The notes under the pieces: generated by a model | Database searches by the model: none | Told to the model about the DNA's origin: nothing | The model's input: the letters and a program-made list of their open reading frames with translations, nothing else | Made by a program: the position numbers and the translations under genes | Assembly: GCA_032622095.1 (NCBI GenBank) | Contig: CP136063.1 | Span: 217,143,982-217,207,981 of the forward strand | Source: Siphonodentalium dalli | Taxonomy: Eukaryota; Mollusca; Scaphopoda; Gadilida; Siphonodentaliidae | Reading direction: 5' to 3' | Length of the DNA: 64,000 nt | Shown: positions 11,515 through 23,390 of the stretch, piece after piece | Position numbering within the stretch: the stretch's first letter is position 1 | How the letters are laid out: each line of letters starts with the position of its first letter

Positions 11515-11885
11515 TGTGGCGACAGGGGAGGGGAGTCGAGTGTGGGTCTCAACCCCTCTCCCCAACTTGGCCAAAATATTCAACATTTGGAAATTTCATG
11601 TCTGACACAACATTTTTTTCAGACGAAAAGCTGGTTGTAGTTTGTACTATATATATCATAGATTTGTTATTCCAACCGTATTTAGTGTGCAATTTGTTGT
11701 TTTCAGAGACAAATATTGTCCTGGGGGCGAGTAAAATATTGTCCTGGGGGTGTGTCAAATGTTTCTTCAAGGGGAGGTTGGTAGATCATGACATGAATCT
11801 CTACTCTAGCTACGCACCTAGATCATATTCCACCACTACAAAATATGGGTGGGAACTTTTTGATGTTTTGTTTAGTTATATATAG
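11515..11885 (+). repeat. Fragments of the hAT-like family and of the 10.4-kb foldback
   Basis: Positions 11515-11640 (TGTGGCGACAGGGG ... TTTGGAAATTTCATG) match the 5' part of the hAT-like copies at 12997 and 26910 (reverse). Positions 11785-11870 match the left flank and arm start of the foldback at 10401-10490. Confidence 0.5.
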
Positions 11886-11947
11886 TTATATACCCTACCG
11901 GTACATACTGTCCATGCTATTAAATTACTTCTAGATCATTTTGAGGT

Positions 11948-12095
11948 TTAACCCTTTCAGTGCCAAGTCCAATTTTTGCTTGATCATTCGAATTTATTGA
12001 TTATAATAATGTGATACATTGATGGAAAGAGCTCTAAAAATGATCAAGGAAATATGGTTTGATACAAAAATCGGAATTGGCACTGAAAGGGTTAA
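11948..12095. mobile_element. TTAA-flanked MITE (piggyBac type), 140 bp
   Basis: TTAA at 11948-11951 and 12092-12095 flank inverted ends CCCTTTCAGTGCCAA and TTGGCACTGAAAGGG. TTAA target sites with CCCTTT-type ends are the piggyBac pattern. The interior is AT-rich and non-coding. Confidence 0.7.
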
Positions 12096-12194
12096 ATGGG
12101 CCAAGTTAAAATTGGTAAGCTCAGAAATCAAAACACATGCATGATCTGAAATTGCTCTGCCACCTCTCTGCACCAAGCCTGAGATTTGTGTGCC

Positions 12195-12305
12195 TGTCAT
12201 TTGCAGAATGAAGTCCCCGGAGGGTGAATTTAGTGATGCTATCGCGGATAGCGGGCTAGCATCACTAAATTCACCTTCTTGGCACCTCATTCTGCTTAGG
12301 CCTCA
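12195..12305. repeat. Foldback F1, copy 4
   Basis: Best preserved F1 copy: GCAGAATGAAGTCCCCGG arm, GATGCTATCGCGGATAGC loop region, and a return arm ending CACCTCATTCTGC. Preceded by CTGTCATTT and followed by TTAGGCCTCA. Confidence 0.65.
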
Positions 12306-12346
12306 TCTTCTCTGGAAAGTTTCTTTATTATAACTTCTTCACATAG

Positions 12347-12596
12347 ATGAGGCCCCCACCTCCCACCCCCCCCCCTGGAATACGGAATACCACTTTACAC
12401 AGAGGGTGGAATACGGAATACCAGTTAACAGCCATATGGAATACATAAAAATATATGAAAACTTCATTTTTTGGAATGTCGGCGTACGAATACCGGTATT
12501 TTTGGAATACCTAATACCGCCTAATAGAGGGGCCAGAATACGGCGTACCTCATAACAGGGCATGGAATACGGCGTACGAAAAAGGGGGTGGGGCCT
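12347..12596 (+). repeat. Dispersed repeat R5, copy 2
   Basis: Same order of GGAATACGGAATACC words and CATAACAGGGCATGG as at 9384-9765, about 130 bp shorter inside. Bounded by a C-rich left end and GGGGGTGGGGCC on the right. Confidence 0.6.
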
Positions 12597-12996
12597 CCTA
12601 TTTTGTATAACATGATTGAACGAAATAATAAACTTGATTTGGATTTTCTGATTCAACAATTCCCTATCGCATAGTCATATATTTACATTTTAGAGTTGTG
12701 CGTTTATCTGGGTTTATCTGTTGTTTCTGTAGTCTATATGATACGCATCTTTCCGAAGCATAAAACCTATTTCTGCTCGAAAATTGTCTTTATGTAAATT
12801 GACAAATTCAACTGTGTGGTGAAGACATTTACTGAACAAATGTGTGTTCATCACATACATACTATATATTATACAGCGTGCTTTAAACCAGAACCACAAT
12901 TTTATTATTTTGCACGGTAAGGTTCTCATGTTGATAAAGTAACGACGTTTTTTGTGTTTATATGGAATGCAGATGAGAGGAAATATCTACTGAGAC

Positions 12997-13460
12997 CAGT
13001 GACGTGGCGACAGGGCGGATATTGGGAAGGGTGTGTCTATATCCCTATCCCAAACTTCGGTAAAATTTACTAAAAATTCCAACAGTTGGAAATTTCATGC
13101 CTGACGCAAAGTTGCAAGTTTTACACCACATGCATTATAATAGGTTGATATTGTTCTCTTTGTTTGATTTTTCAACCAGTAATTAGTGGGAAATTTATTG
13201 TTTTTTTTTAGACAAACAGTAACATATTTTTCTACTTTTGGTAAAAAAAAAATGGCCTCAAATGGCCATCGGGTGGAAGACTTCCATTTGGTTGGAAATT
13301 ATAATAGTTGGAAAGCTTGAGGTACCAATTGGAAAATTCAGAACGAGAGGGGGTGTGTAAATATAATTCTACAAATATGGTTCAAGGGGAGGGTGGGGTG
13401 CACTTCGACATTTGAAGGTGGGCACCCCTCGCCAACGGCGACCATCGAGCCGCGTCCCTG
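12997..13460 (+). mobile_element. hAT-like non-autonomous element, copy
   Basis: Starts CAGTGACGTGGCGACAGGG and ends AGCCGCGTCCCTG, whose reverse complement begins CAGGGACGCGGCT. These ends match the copy at 26053-26910, which has an 8-bp target duplication. No clear duplication flanks this copy. No transposase. Confidence 0.5.
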
Positions 13461-13867
13461 AATGCGACTTGTGGATGCCACTGGAATGCCCTAGTCGTAT
13501 ACTACGAAGTTCTATATGTGGCACCCGGAATCACACAAAATGTGTGAAATTGGTGTTTCAAATTAATTTCATTTGAATATGATGATCATGAGCATCACTG
13601 TTGCAATAAAACTTGAAATATCACAACGGACGATCAATGTACCAAGTGAACAAATTGTTGGGTGGGTGGGGTATTTATTTGTCCATTATATTGGTGGTTT
13701 ACCGAGACGATGTGAAAAATTAACATGCATATTTTGGCTCTTCTGCTGTGTATAACTTGCGTAAATTCGGTTACCGAGGGAGGGGCCGGGGTGGCGGTGA
13801 TGTCGTATATCTAATACATATGTAGCCACCGTTTGTGTCCAAAACTTTAAATTGTGAAGAATATTAT
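13461..13867. other. No gene recognised
   Basis: Non-repetitive by eye within this window; only short open frames. Nothing supports a gene. Confidence 0.4.
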
Positions 13868-14340
13868 TACTCTAGTAGCTCATGGTGGTTTTGTATGCAC
13901 TTTTATGTCCAGAGCAAAACTCTTCATGGATCCACTAATTGAAGGTACACGAACAATATTTGGTTGGTGACACATTTCCCAATGAGGGCGAAATGGGTCA
14001 AATGGCCACGCCCCTTTTTGCGCGAAGTACTACCACCCACCGTGACTATATCTCCAGAACCGTTCGACATAGGGGGTCGTGTAACCACTCAAAATGTGCG
14101 GAATGGCCACATTATGGGAAGTCAGTAATACATTTTCATATCCAAAAGTCAATGGTTTTGAAGATAATTGCCAAAAACCAAAAACAATCCATTTTTAAGG
14201 GCCCAATTTTGGGGTTCAGCACTTTAACTCAAAGCTGAGCCCCCAATTCGAATTTTATTGATCTATACCCATCGGTACCACATATAGGTATAATTTCTGT
14301 ACCATTATCGGATAGGATTGACTTTCAAGGAGCTCTTGAC
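13868..14340 (+). repeat. Left arm of a long inverted repeat bracketing 5.6 kb
   Basis: Starts TACTCTAGTAGCTCATGG and is collinear, in reverse complement, with 19014-19494 over its full length with high identity. It contains ACCACGCCCC-like and CCAGAACCGTTCGACATAGG words. A partial direct repeat of its interior (GTCAGTAATACATTTTCAT) recurs at 14371. Confidence 0.75.
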
Positions 14341-16020
14341 CCTGAAAATCCATATTATGGGGGGTCAGTAATACATTTTCATGTCCAAAAGTCAATAGTT
14401 TTTAAGATAATTGCCAAAAACCGATTCAGCATGTTACGCACCACAATTATACAATACCACCAAGGCCACAGCATATGTATGACACTTTTTAAAGAACTAT
14501 CCGAATTCTCTGATCGACTTAAGGGCACAATTGACCACACACAATGGGATTAGCTGGACATTGCTGCTGAGGATGTGTTGACCCCGACACACAACATGAG
14601 CTCTTCACGACTGAACATGCCTTGAAAACTGGTGTGCTTTACCAAAAATCAGGTAACAATTGTGCTCTAATCAACAGAAATGTACAGATTGAACAAAGCA
14701 TGTTTTCAAAATTTGTTATCAACATTTAACAGCTGGTCTTATTTAAGTGACCAAGCTATGAAACATGTTAAACACTTTTACTAAATGGAATGACCAGCTA
14801 TTTGCTTCATGCAGCAGCCACATGTTGCGATCCTAAAATGGGTATTGCATCTGGGCATAGTAAAAACATGTTGTAATCAGATGAGAGATGACCATATATA
14901 CCAGTATATATTTCTGAAGTAATCAATTCTTCCAAAAGGACACCTCATCTCACAAAAAGTTTTAGGAAATGATGGAATTAGTTTTGATTGGCCATGATAG
15001 TTGCAGCACTTGCAGGTTGGAGAAGATGAGGGTCTATAATTTCACTAACATAATTATTCATAATAGGTAATAGCCCTCATAACTTACCATTTTAAAGATA
15101 TTTTCATTTTCAATACCACCCCAGGTTAAGAGGTCCTGCTAATTTTATATTATGCCGATGGGTACTGCTGGATTGCTATGATGTTTGTAGGTCAAAGCGA
15201 TTCTGTTAAGTACCATCATTTTACCTAAAGTTGGTTATTTTTGCATTGTTTGGCTAATCCGAGCAATTTGTGCAAAAGTCAGTGTCTGTATGAAACATTC
15301 AAGAACATATATACTTCAAAATATTGAATGTGTACGCTGATGTTTGGTTAACAACAGGAATAATCATCTCAATTATGGCCAGTTTGTAAAAACCAGCACC
15401 CATTATTGAAATATTTCACAATATACATGTTTTTTAATGTTTTCTACACATAGTGGCTTATCCTCGATTTGTTCAGATCGCTTTGCTCTACCTGAATATC
15501 ATACCAAATTTATTAGCATCACCACTAAACTTGGGATGAATACTGCCAAATGAATATATTGTGGGCAGTGGAAAAATAATGGTTGAGTCTTTTCTAAATA
15601 TAATTCTAGTAAAACCTACACAATACCGTCTTGGTCTGATAAGACTCAGAGTCATGTTTATTTAGGAGTATAGACATGAAGTCCACCAGTCTCATGAAAA
15701 TTAAATGGGCTCTGCACTAGTAACATATGGGCTCCTGGGACCCATTAATATTGACAAATGCAACACAAATGAAAAATACATAGTAACTTTCCTCAAACAT
15801 AGATTATAACCTGACAATCATTGTGTAAGAATCAGTGTACATACGTATACGAAGGCATGGCCATGTTGGCATGTTTTTTGAAATACTGCAGAGTGCTGAC
15901 CATAAATTCACTATAATATACATGTAGTTACTGTATGTATATCACACACATAAGGCGACTGACACACATACACATACCTGTATGGTTCACAATATTTGAC
16001 ATGTAAAGTATATATATATC
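14341..16020. other. No gene recognised inside the inverted-repeat segment
   Basis: AT-rich, no long open frame on either strand. I see neither an endonuclease domain nor a 5' UTR for the retrotransposon that starts at about 16005. Confidence 0.4.
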
Positions 16021-16024
16021 TCCT

Positions 16025-17877
16025 GTGCCTATAACTTCAAACCAAATTAAATTAAACAAAGCCCATGGCTACGATGGAATTAGTGCAAAAATGCTCCTAG
16101 CTACCGCAGAATCAATTGCTCGTCCATTAGTTTTAATCTTCAGAAAATCTCTTGATAGCATGACATTTCCATCTGTATGGAAAAAGGCTAATGTTGTCCC
16201 CATCTTTAAAAAAGACGACCCCGCTGATAGCAAGAACTATCGTCCTATTTCCCTTCTACCCTGCTTGGGAAAAATATTTGAGAAAGTTGTATTAAAACAG
16301 ATCAGGGATTTCTTTAAAAAAAACGAACTACTATTCTTACGTCAATCGGGTTTCATGCCAGGGCAAAGCACTTCTCATCAACTCATAGATCTATACAATC
16401 ACCTGTGTCAATCTCTCGACAATGGACTGTATACATGTTCTATTTTTTGTGATATATCAAAGGCATTCGAGAGAGTTTGGCACAGGGGACTAATACATAA
16501 ACTTTCAAGTTATGGAGTTCGTGGTAAATCTTTGAAATGGCTAGGAGACTATTTAAATAACAGACAGCAGCGCGTATTAGTTAACAACAGCTTTTCTAGC
16601 TATGAGATCATCCCAGCGGGCGTGCCACAAGGCTCAATCATAGGCCCTTTTCTATTTTTGGTTTACATCAATGATTTAGCAGACAACATCTGTTCTGTTA
16701 CGAGAATGTACGCTGACGACACTTGCATTATTAACGAGCACCACGACCTAAATGAATTGGCGCAAACCATGAACAAGGATCTTGAAAACATATCAAGATG
16801 GTCAAACAATTGGCTAGTCAATTTTAATCCCTCAAAAACGATGGGCATGTCGTACTCTTTGACTGGCACATCCGGCGATACTCCTAATTTAACCTTTAAT
16901 AATGATACTATATCCTTTGTTGAGACACATAAACACCTCGGTCTTGAACTCCAATCAAATATGTCATGGAACAATCATATCAATGCAACTATTAAAAGTA
17001 TAGCCTCGCGTTTATCACAACTAAGAAGATTTAAATACCAGCTCGATAGGAAAACCCTAGAAAACATATATAAAACGTATATTTTACCATTATACGATTA
17101 TGCCGATGTAGTATGGGCAAATGCACCTAAATATCAAATGGATAAACTTGAACGGTTACACATTGATGCAGCCAGAATAGTCAGTGGACTCACACGATCA
17201 GTCTCTGATATAAACACAATGAAAGAAGTAGGCTGGCCCCCACTGAGGAGGAGGCGTGAATTACACAAATTACAAACTATGTACAACATTATCAATCGGA
17301 ATGCCCCTATTTATCTCACAAACATATTACCACCCAGAATAGCTGACATATCAGAGAATGAATTCAGATATCCCGAATTTTTTTACACATATTTCAGTAA
17401 CACTGAGAATTACAAAAAGTCATTTTTCCCTTCAACCATAAAGGCGTGGAATGACATGCCGTCCGTAATAACAGATGCCCCCACAATTTCAGATTTCAAA
17501 ACGTATCTTAGAATAATTGACCCCGTCACTATAGACCCCCGAGGTATTTCTACACGGGACGCAGGCAATGTAACGTACTTCACGCAAAATTACGGAATTA
17601 TTGCAGTGATCTAAAGTCTGATAAATTCCAAAACTACATATCTGACAGCCCACGTTGCGCATGCGGCAACCAATGCGAAGATGCATATCATTACCTTTTC
17701 ATGTGTTCCCTGTACCAATCAGAACGAATAGAAATGTATCATTCGCTACACAGAGAAGGACTCAAATTAACACATATGAATTATTTACTTTCTGGCATCC
17801 AAAACATAGATATAAAACAAAATGTGAAGTTGTTCAAAATAGTACAACATTTTATTACGGAAACTAAACGTTTCTGA
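16025..17877 (+). pseudogene. Non-LTR retrotransposon reverse transcriptase, 5'-truncated
   Basis: The main open frame (16025-17614) starts mid-protein at the first reverse transcriptase block (NKAHGYDGISAKML). It has FCDISKAFERVWH (catalytic D143 of the open frame), AGVPQGSIIGPFLF, and YADD at residues 229-232, followed by a thumb and connection region (LERLHIDAARIVSG). A one-base shift near the C run at about 17533-17543 moves the reading to another frame, which continues through LHAKLRNYCSDLK and a C-terminal zinc-binding motif (CACG...C...H) to TGA 17875-17877. No endonuclease is present and the upstream frame is closed by a stop at 16004. The enzyme would copy element RNA at the chromosomal target. 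The clade (jockey/CR1 side) was not resolved. Confidence 0.85.
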
Positions 17878-18240
17878 CAAATTATATTAACTTAATTAAT
17901 AAGTAGGACATAAATATGTTTATTGTTGTTTATTGATTTTTTCGACCTGGTACTTGCTCGGCCATAACAATGTTTTAAATAAACACAATCGACGTTGGCA
18001 CCCCCACCACCTTACATCATCCTTTCCTAACGATCCGCAAGATCATCATTCACCAGTCACCATTCTCTCACATTCCACACAGCTGTAAATAAGTTACTTA
18101 TTGTGCCACTTTGTCAATTATGTAATTTTGTAACAATGTATACTGGAGAGGGGCTCATTAAGTTATGTAACTTGTGCCCCAATCCACTTTGTATTATTAC
18201 AAATAAAACATGTTTAAAGTTAAAAAAAATAAAATCAAAC
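17878..18240 (+). mobile_element. 3' UTR and tail of the non-LTR element
   Basis: Non-coding sequence after the reverse transcriptase. It ends in AATAAAACATG and an A-rich stretch at about 18220-18237, consistent with a retrotransposon 3' end. Confidence 0.55.
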
Positions 18241-19013
18241 CAAACGGTTTACAGTACTTTACTGACATTTTTGGAGTGGCACATATACATGCATAAAAAA
18301 TAAAAGTCAATTTAAAGGGACGAAATGAAAAATAAATTTGTGCAACTATAATGGAGATCTATATTGCATTACAACATCCAGAAATCTACAAAATCTACAA
18401 CAACCACAAATCTACAAAATCTACAAAAACATCTGACTATCATAGTCATTGGTAATGTGCTCATTTTTCCTTGATAAGTTGAAACATGAGGGAGGATTGC
18501 ATAGCATGGCTACCTGCAGAATGTAGATTTGTATGTATTTATATCTGCATATCAACTGATGCTTGTATTTTTCTTCTAACTCTCTCTGAGCTCACAACGC
18601 AACAGGATTGCATTCGGAATTTCAAGCCCATAAAGCTAGACACTTTAGAATCAAGCTTGCCAAATAAATTTCCATGAACCTCACATGAACTCACTCAGTT
18701 GAACACAAGGAACGATTGTCAAGTTGGAAAATATTCTGTATTTATGGAAGCCCTATATTTTTTTAATGTGTGGATTTATTATAACTGGACATGTATTTGT
18801 TAGTTTTGAACAGGACAATATATTTTAATATTACTGCAACTGCACCTTTCTTATGACTTATTTTCTTACAAACTCCCAAATTTGAACCAGAAACAATTTA
18901 GGGCAAATATACATCTACGTGTACGTATACATATATCAGGATATAAATATAGGCAATCACGCCAGGCTAGCCATTATTTGTTCTAAAATAATGTATGTGT
19001 TAAGGAAATTGTA
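18241..19013. other. No gene; inner part of the inverted-repeat segment
   Basis: AT-rich; a short array of AAATCTACAAAATCTACA words lies at about 18380-18430. No supported feature otherwise. Confidence 0.4.
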
Positions 19014-19494
19014 AAGAGCTCCTTGAAGGTCAATCCCATCCGATAAAGGTACAGAAAATATCAGAAATGATACCTGTATATGGCACCGATGGATATAGGT
19101 CAATAAAATTCTAATTGGGGGCTCAGTTTTGAGATAAAAGTGCTGAACCCCAAAATTGGGCCCTTAAAAATTGATTGTTATTGGTTTTTGGCAATTATCT
19201 TCAAAACCAATGACTTTTGGATATGAAAATGTATTACTGACCCCCCATAATGTGGCCATTTCGCACATTTTGAGTGGTCACTCGACCCCCTATGTCGAAC
19301 GGTTCTGGAGATATAGTCACGGCGGGTGGTAGTACTTCGCGCAAAAAGGGGCGTGGCCATTTGACCCATTTCGCCCTCAATGGGAAATGTGTCACCAACC
19401 AAATATTGTTTGTGTACCTTCAATTAGTGGATTCATGAAGAGTTTTGCTCTGGGCATAAAAGTGCATACAAAACCGCCATGAGCTACTAGAGTA
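19014..19494 (-). repeat. Right arm of the 5.6-kb bracketing inverted repeat
   Basis: Reverse complement of 13868-14340; ends at CTACTAGAGTA. Flanking bases show no obvious target duplication. Confidence 0.75.
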
Positions 19495-19519
19495 GAGTGA
19501 TATCAGTAGAGTTTTAAGC

Positions 19520-19700
19520 GATTTTAGACCAATTTTAGTGAAATTTGGGGGGTGGGTGTCAAAAAATTGGGAGTAAAACTTTTTAGTTTTTTTGCAGGTT
19601 TGGGGGTGGTGGGTCCCAGAAAATGCCAGATGCAAAAAAACGGCATACCTTCCTGCAAATTTGTTACTACCCCCCCCCCCCCCCCCCCCCCCCCCTGGCC
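19520..19700 (+). repeat. Dispersed repeat R3 with a 27-C tract
   Basis: The GGTGGGTGTCAAAAAATTGGG to ACGGCATACCTTCCTGCAAA stretch recurs in reverse complement at 25195-25345. It runs into a pure C tract at 19670-19696; the 25-kb copy has only a short AG/C stretch at the matching place. Confidence 0.65.
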
Positions 19701-20043
19701 TGCCACTGGCTGGCATATGGATAACAGACTGCATGTATTCAATTCTATCAACTTGCGTGATGTTCTACCTCATCGTTATGATGTTGTTCATTGTGCACAG
19801 AACGAGGCCGCAAATGTACTCAATTTCATAACAATTGTTGTTTACATGTATATTAGTCAACAGCTATGTAAGAGTTAATTGACTTCCAAAAGTGACCATA
19901 ACTATACCGAAAAACATATATTGGTGTGGTCGTTGAAGCTGAATTTGAGGATAAACCCGGAAGAAATTGGATACAAGCTGATTTTGGCGTCACTCGACGA
20001 GAAAAAGCATCAGGAATAACATATCCAAAATCCGCAAACATCC

Positions 20044-21789
20044 ACTGACTTTGTTATTGTGGCATTGGAATTACGCAGTTATACAAGTTTGTGTGAAATT
20101 AGAGCTAGAAAATAGTACATTCGCGGCCATGAAAAAGGCCGCAACTTCAAGAATTACCAAGAAGAAATCAATATATTGGATAACCACATATGAGGGAAAT
20201 ACGTATTGGTAAGTCTGTTACAAGTCTGTTGTTAAATATCTATATACCATTAAAACAGATCCTTCGTAAACTGAGGATTAATCGGTCACTGCAACGCAGT
20301 CAAACCCCCAATGATTTACGTCTTTAAAGTTTGGGTTTTCTGCTTATCCAGCATCCAACTGTCTGGCCAAAAATAATAATTTAGGACATCCAACATACGA
20401 ACGAATGGTACGCCACATAGTGCATGTTAGTTTCATTCGGCATGATAAATAATTACTGAATGTATAAATACTAGTTACATTTCCGGAATGTGCAACACTC
20501 TCCGTGATAATAAACCATACATATATGTCGCAATGCTTATTATACTGTTGAGAAACACTCATATCTTCAATAGCTTAACACCCCATCTCACCAGTTCAGA
20601 GAGATAGTACATCGTACAGTTTATATAAGGCTAATTTTCAGGTTGCTGCCATGCCTACCAAACCTGTTTCTTAGTGAACAATTATTTTCAAATTACTTCA
20701 ATCGCCACTTTACAACTGGAATATGCTACCACGCAATGTACACCATTAGTTTTCACTCTTTTTCTGTTTGAAAAAAAATCACCATTACCACCCACGTGCT
20801 CGTGCTAAATATCAGGTGTCATGTTTAAATATGGTATTTCAACGTTGAACATTTACGCAATGTTGCTATTTGTAGTTCTGTGTGCACAAATATGTATAGC
20901 ATTCTGGAGAAGGGGTAAACATCTGTATACGGTTACAGAAAACGTAGTAAGTTTCGCTTATATGCATGTGACCTTGGTGAATATAACCACACATAATTTC
21001 CAGTAATAAACACAGTCTCTGCAACAGAGTATATAGGCAATTTTGGTCATGTTTATAATTTATTGAAGATAGTCTATGGTGCTCCTTCGTGTTTTGATGA
21101 ATTGCTTCAATGGTTTATATATACCACCATGCATTATTGTGATAAAAGCGAAATATTCGTGTTTCATCAATTGATCGGAGACAACAGTGACTATTATTTT
21201 GAGACACGGACAAAAGGTTCTACACATTTTACCAAGTACTATATGAATATTTATCACATGATTAGCACTATTTTCCCACGTAATATTCGAGCGTAATAGA
21301 CACGTGTAATATCGTCGCGTGCAATGACGTCACGCTGCTCTTTGGGACAAAGTTCTCTATCTGTTAATTATTGTTGTTTTCGATAAAATTTAAGCGATTA
21401 TATGACCATGTGATAAAAAGTATCTCAAACTCGTTATATTTTATACGTAATTTATCAACCTCGTCCACTAAATTCTATTTGAGCCTCGGTAAACCTCGGC
21501 TCAAATCGAATTTAGTGAACTCGGTTGATAAATTCCGTATAAAATAGAAACTCATGTGAGATCCTCTATATCTCATAATGTTCTATAGCAGTGAATTTTG
21601 AAAAGTTTTATGTTGTAGATATCAAAATAAATGGTGATCGGTCACATTCGTGAGACTGCTCAGAGTACATATATTTCTACTTCTAGAAAAGGTTACAGAA
21701 TCAATGCATCCGTACTAAATCCATTTAACTGTTTAATTACACATATATCATAAGATAAACAGTACAGATAAAACTGCGTTATTTTTCGT
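20044..21789 (+). repeat. Large dispersed repeat R1, copy a
   Basis: Collinear with 38030-39270 (same strand): shared words include TATTGGATAACC, CAACGCA, AACAATTTT/AACAATTATT, CAATGTTGCTATTT and TCGGTCACATTCGTGAGACTG. Copy a is longer because of an insertion at about 21262-21572 that holds a hairpin. It ends where the hAT-like fragment at 21790 begins. No conserved open frame, so non-coding or long dead. Confidence 0.65.
21423..21575. mobile_element. Hairpin MITE inserted in R1 copy a
   Basis: Arms ACTCGTTATATTTTATACG ... AATTTATCAAC and the reverse fold around GAGCCTCGGTAAACCTCGGCTC. The homologous place in R1 copy b (near 39046-39060) lacks it, which acts as an empty site. Its right end (GATCCTCTATAT) resembles the left end of the hairpin at 33655. 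Confidence 0.55.
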
Positions 21790-22296
21790 AACAATAGGTT
21801 GAAAATGTTCTTGTAGTATGATTTTCAAACTATTGGGGGGAATTAATTGTTTTTGGACCAATATTTGCATATTTTCCAACCTAAGTTGGGGTGTCAGGTT
21901 TGAAATTTCCAACTCTAGGAAGGCTTGGGGCTAGTCTAGATGCTAGGATTTTGCGATTTTCTTGTTCAGATTAAAAAAAATTCTCACACAGGGCCGAACA
22001 ACCATGGTCAGCCCGGTGTGTCCTGGTCTGGAGTTAGACCACTAGAAGTTAGTATTTATGCAATTTTTCAGGTTAAAATATCTGAATGTTCTCATACCGG
22101 GAATATAGAACCATGGTTTATTATGAATAAATAGGATATTAGGCCTGAGCACTGAGGTGCAACGGGGTGGTGCAAATGGAATAATCAAAACTTGTGTTTG
22201 GTCTGATTCTGGTTCAATGGGGGGGGGGGGGGGGGGGTGCAGTTGGAATTTCCCAAGGTGGACACCCCCAACGGAGACCCTCTAGCCACGTCTCTG
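21790..22296 (+). mobile_element. hAT-like element, 5'-truncated copy
   Basis: Matches the reverse complement of about 26053-26800 and ends GACCCTCTAGCCACGTCTCTG at 22296, the hAT-like terminus. The other end is missing. Contains a 19-G run at 22219-22237. Confidence 0.55.
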
Positions 22297-22534
22297 CGTA
22301 TCGGGTGTCATTAGAGACCTTTCGAATAATGAACGACGACAAATAATTATTACGAATAGGGTACTATGTCACTAGAATTTGTGTTCTTTACATTCATTGT
22401 CACGATTACGATTACAGGTTCGGATTTTCAAAAAAAACTCACAAATACATGATATAGTAATAAGTTCAATGTGCCTTACTTTTGATCTAATGTCGCAAAA
22501 TTGGCAGCAATTCTTTTGCAAGCAAAATGCTTAT

Positions 22535-22827
22535 AAAATGTTCAAATGGACGGTCTTGCAAATGGAGATGGATAACTCTAAAATTAAGTGGTTATTATTA
22601 CAACTTGATTTTAGAGTTAACCATCTTTATCTTCAAGACCGTCCGTTTGAACACGAGTTTCTGGCCCAGAAAAATTGAAATAACTAACTTCAAAAATCGA
22701 TATCTGATCACTCTGAGCTTTGACGGGTAGGTTCCTCGACTCGAATAAAATATTTTTTACCCCCGAAGCCAAAGAAATAGTAATTTAGGAGCGTCTGATC
22801 GGATTGAGTACCTTTAAAATATTATAA
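22535..22827 (+). mobile_element. M1 MITE, partial copy
   Basis: Right half of the element whose full palindrome is at 44766-45180. It ends CGGATTGAGTACC at about 22814. A local hairpin (22538-22660) has arms GTTCAAATGGACGGTCTTG and CAAGACCGTCCGTTTGAAC. Confidence 0.6.
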
Positions 22828-22847
22828 TTCATCACCATTTGAAACGT

Positions 22848-22916
22848 CTATTTTCAATGGAAGGGGATAACTCTATCTTTAAGATTTAGAGTTATTCCCC
22901 CTTCATTGAAAATAAT
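22848..22916. repeat. Short hairpin
   Basis: Arms TTTTCAATGGAAGGGGATAA and its reverse complement-like TTATTCCCCCTTCATTGAAA, with a loop of about 20 bases. Confidence 0.6.
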
Positions 22917-23066
22917 ACAATTTGAACTAGAATCCAGACGAAAATACACGTCAGTAACTCAACAAAAACAACATGTTCACAGTTTATTACACCAGATAAG
23001 TGAATTAATACAATGTGTTGGAGCTTCCTCTTTCAAATAGTATAAAATATGGCATATTTTGTTATA

Positions 23067-23260
23067 CTAGCTGATGTGCCCGACTTCGTCCGGGCTATTG
23101 TTGGATTTCTTTGTGATGAGCGAGGTCAAGGTCAAGGACGCGATCGCACGTGAAATTGAACCCGCTCATATTGTTCCCGGGATCAAAGTAGGCCTACATA
23201 CCAAATTTGAGTCGGATCGGTCGAGGTCCAGCAGCATGCCCATTTAATCCTTTACCCAAC
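23067..23260 (-). mobile_element. Helitron-type 3' terminus (minus strand)
   Basis: Read on the minus strand: a hairpin GCCCGGACGAAGTCGGGC (23095-23078), then ACATCAG and CTAG (23070-23067), then host T. This is the Helitron 3' end. Upstream (higher coordinates) lies a GGTCAAGGTCAAGG-type stretch. The 5' end was not located. Confidence 0.5.
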
Positions 23261-23390
23261 AAACCGGCCAAAACCGGCCAAATAAAGCTTCAACAGCCTA
23301 AAATATCTTCGGTCTGTCTCAATAAAACCATACAAATATGGATATCATTGGAACCGGCTCCTTGACCACATTGTGATAGTTACAGTTATA

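Noticed and set aside
19552-19878. 108-aa frame with a run of prolines
   Set aside because: The prolines come from the 27-C tract inside repeat R3.
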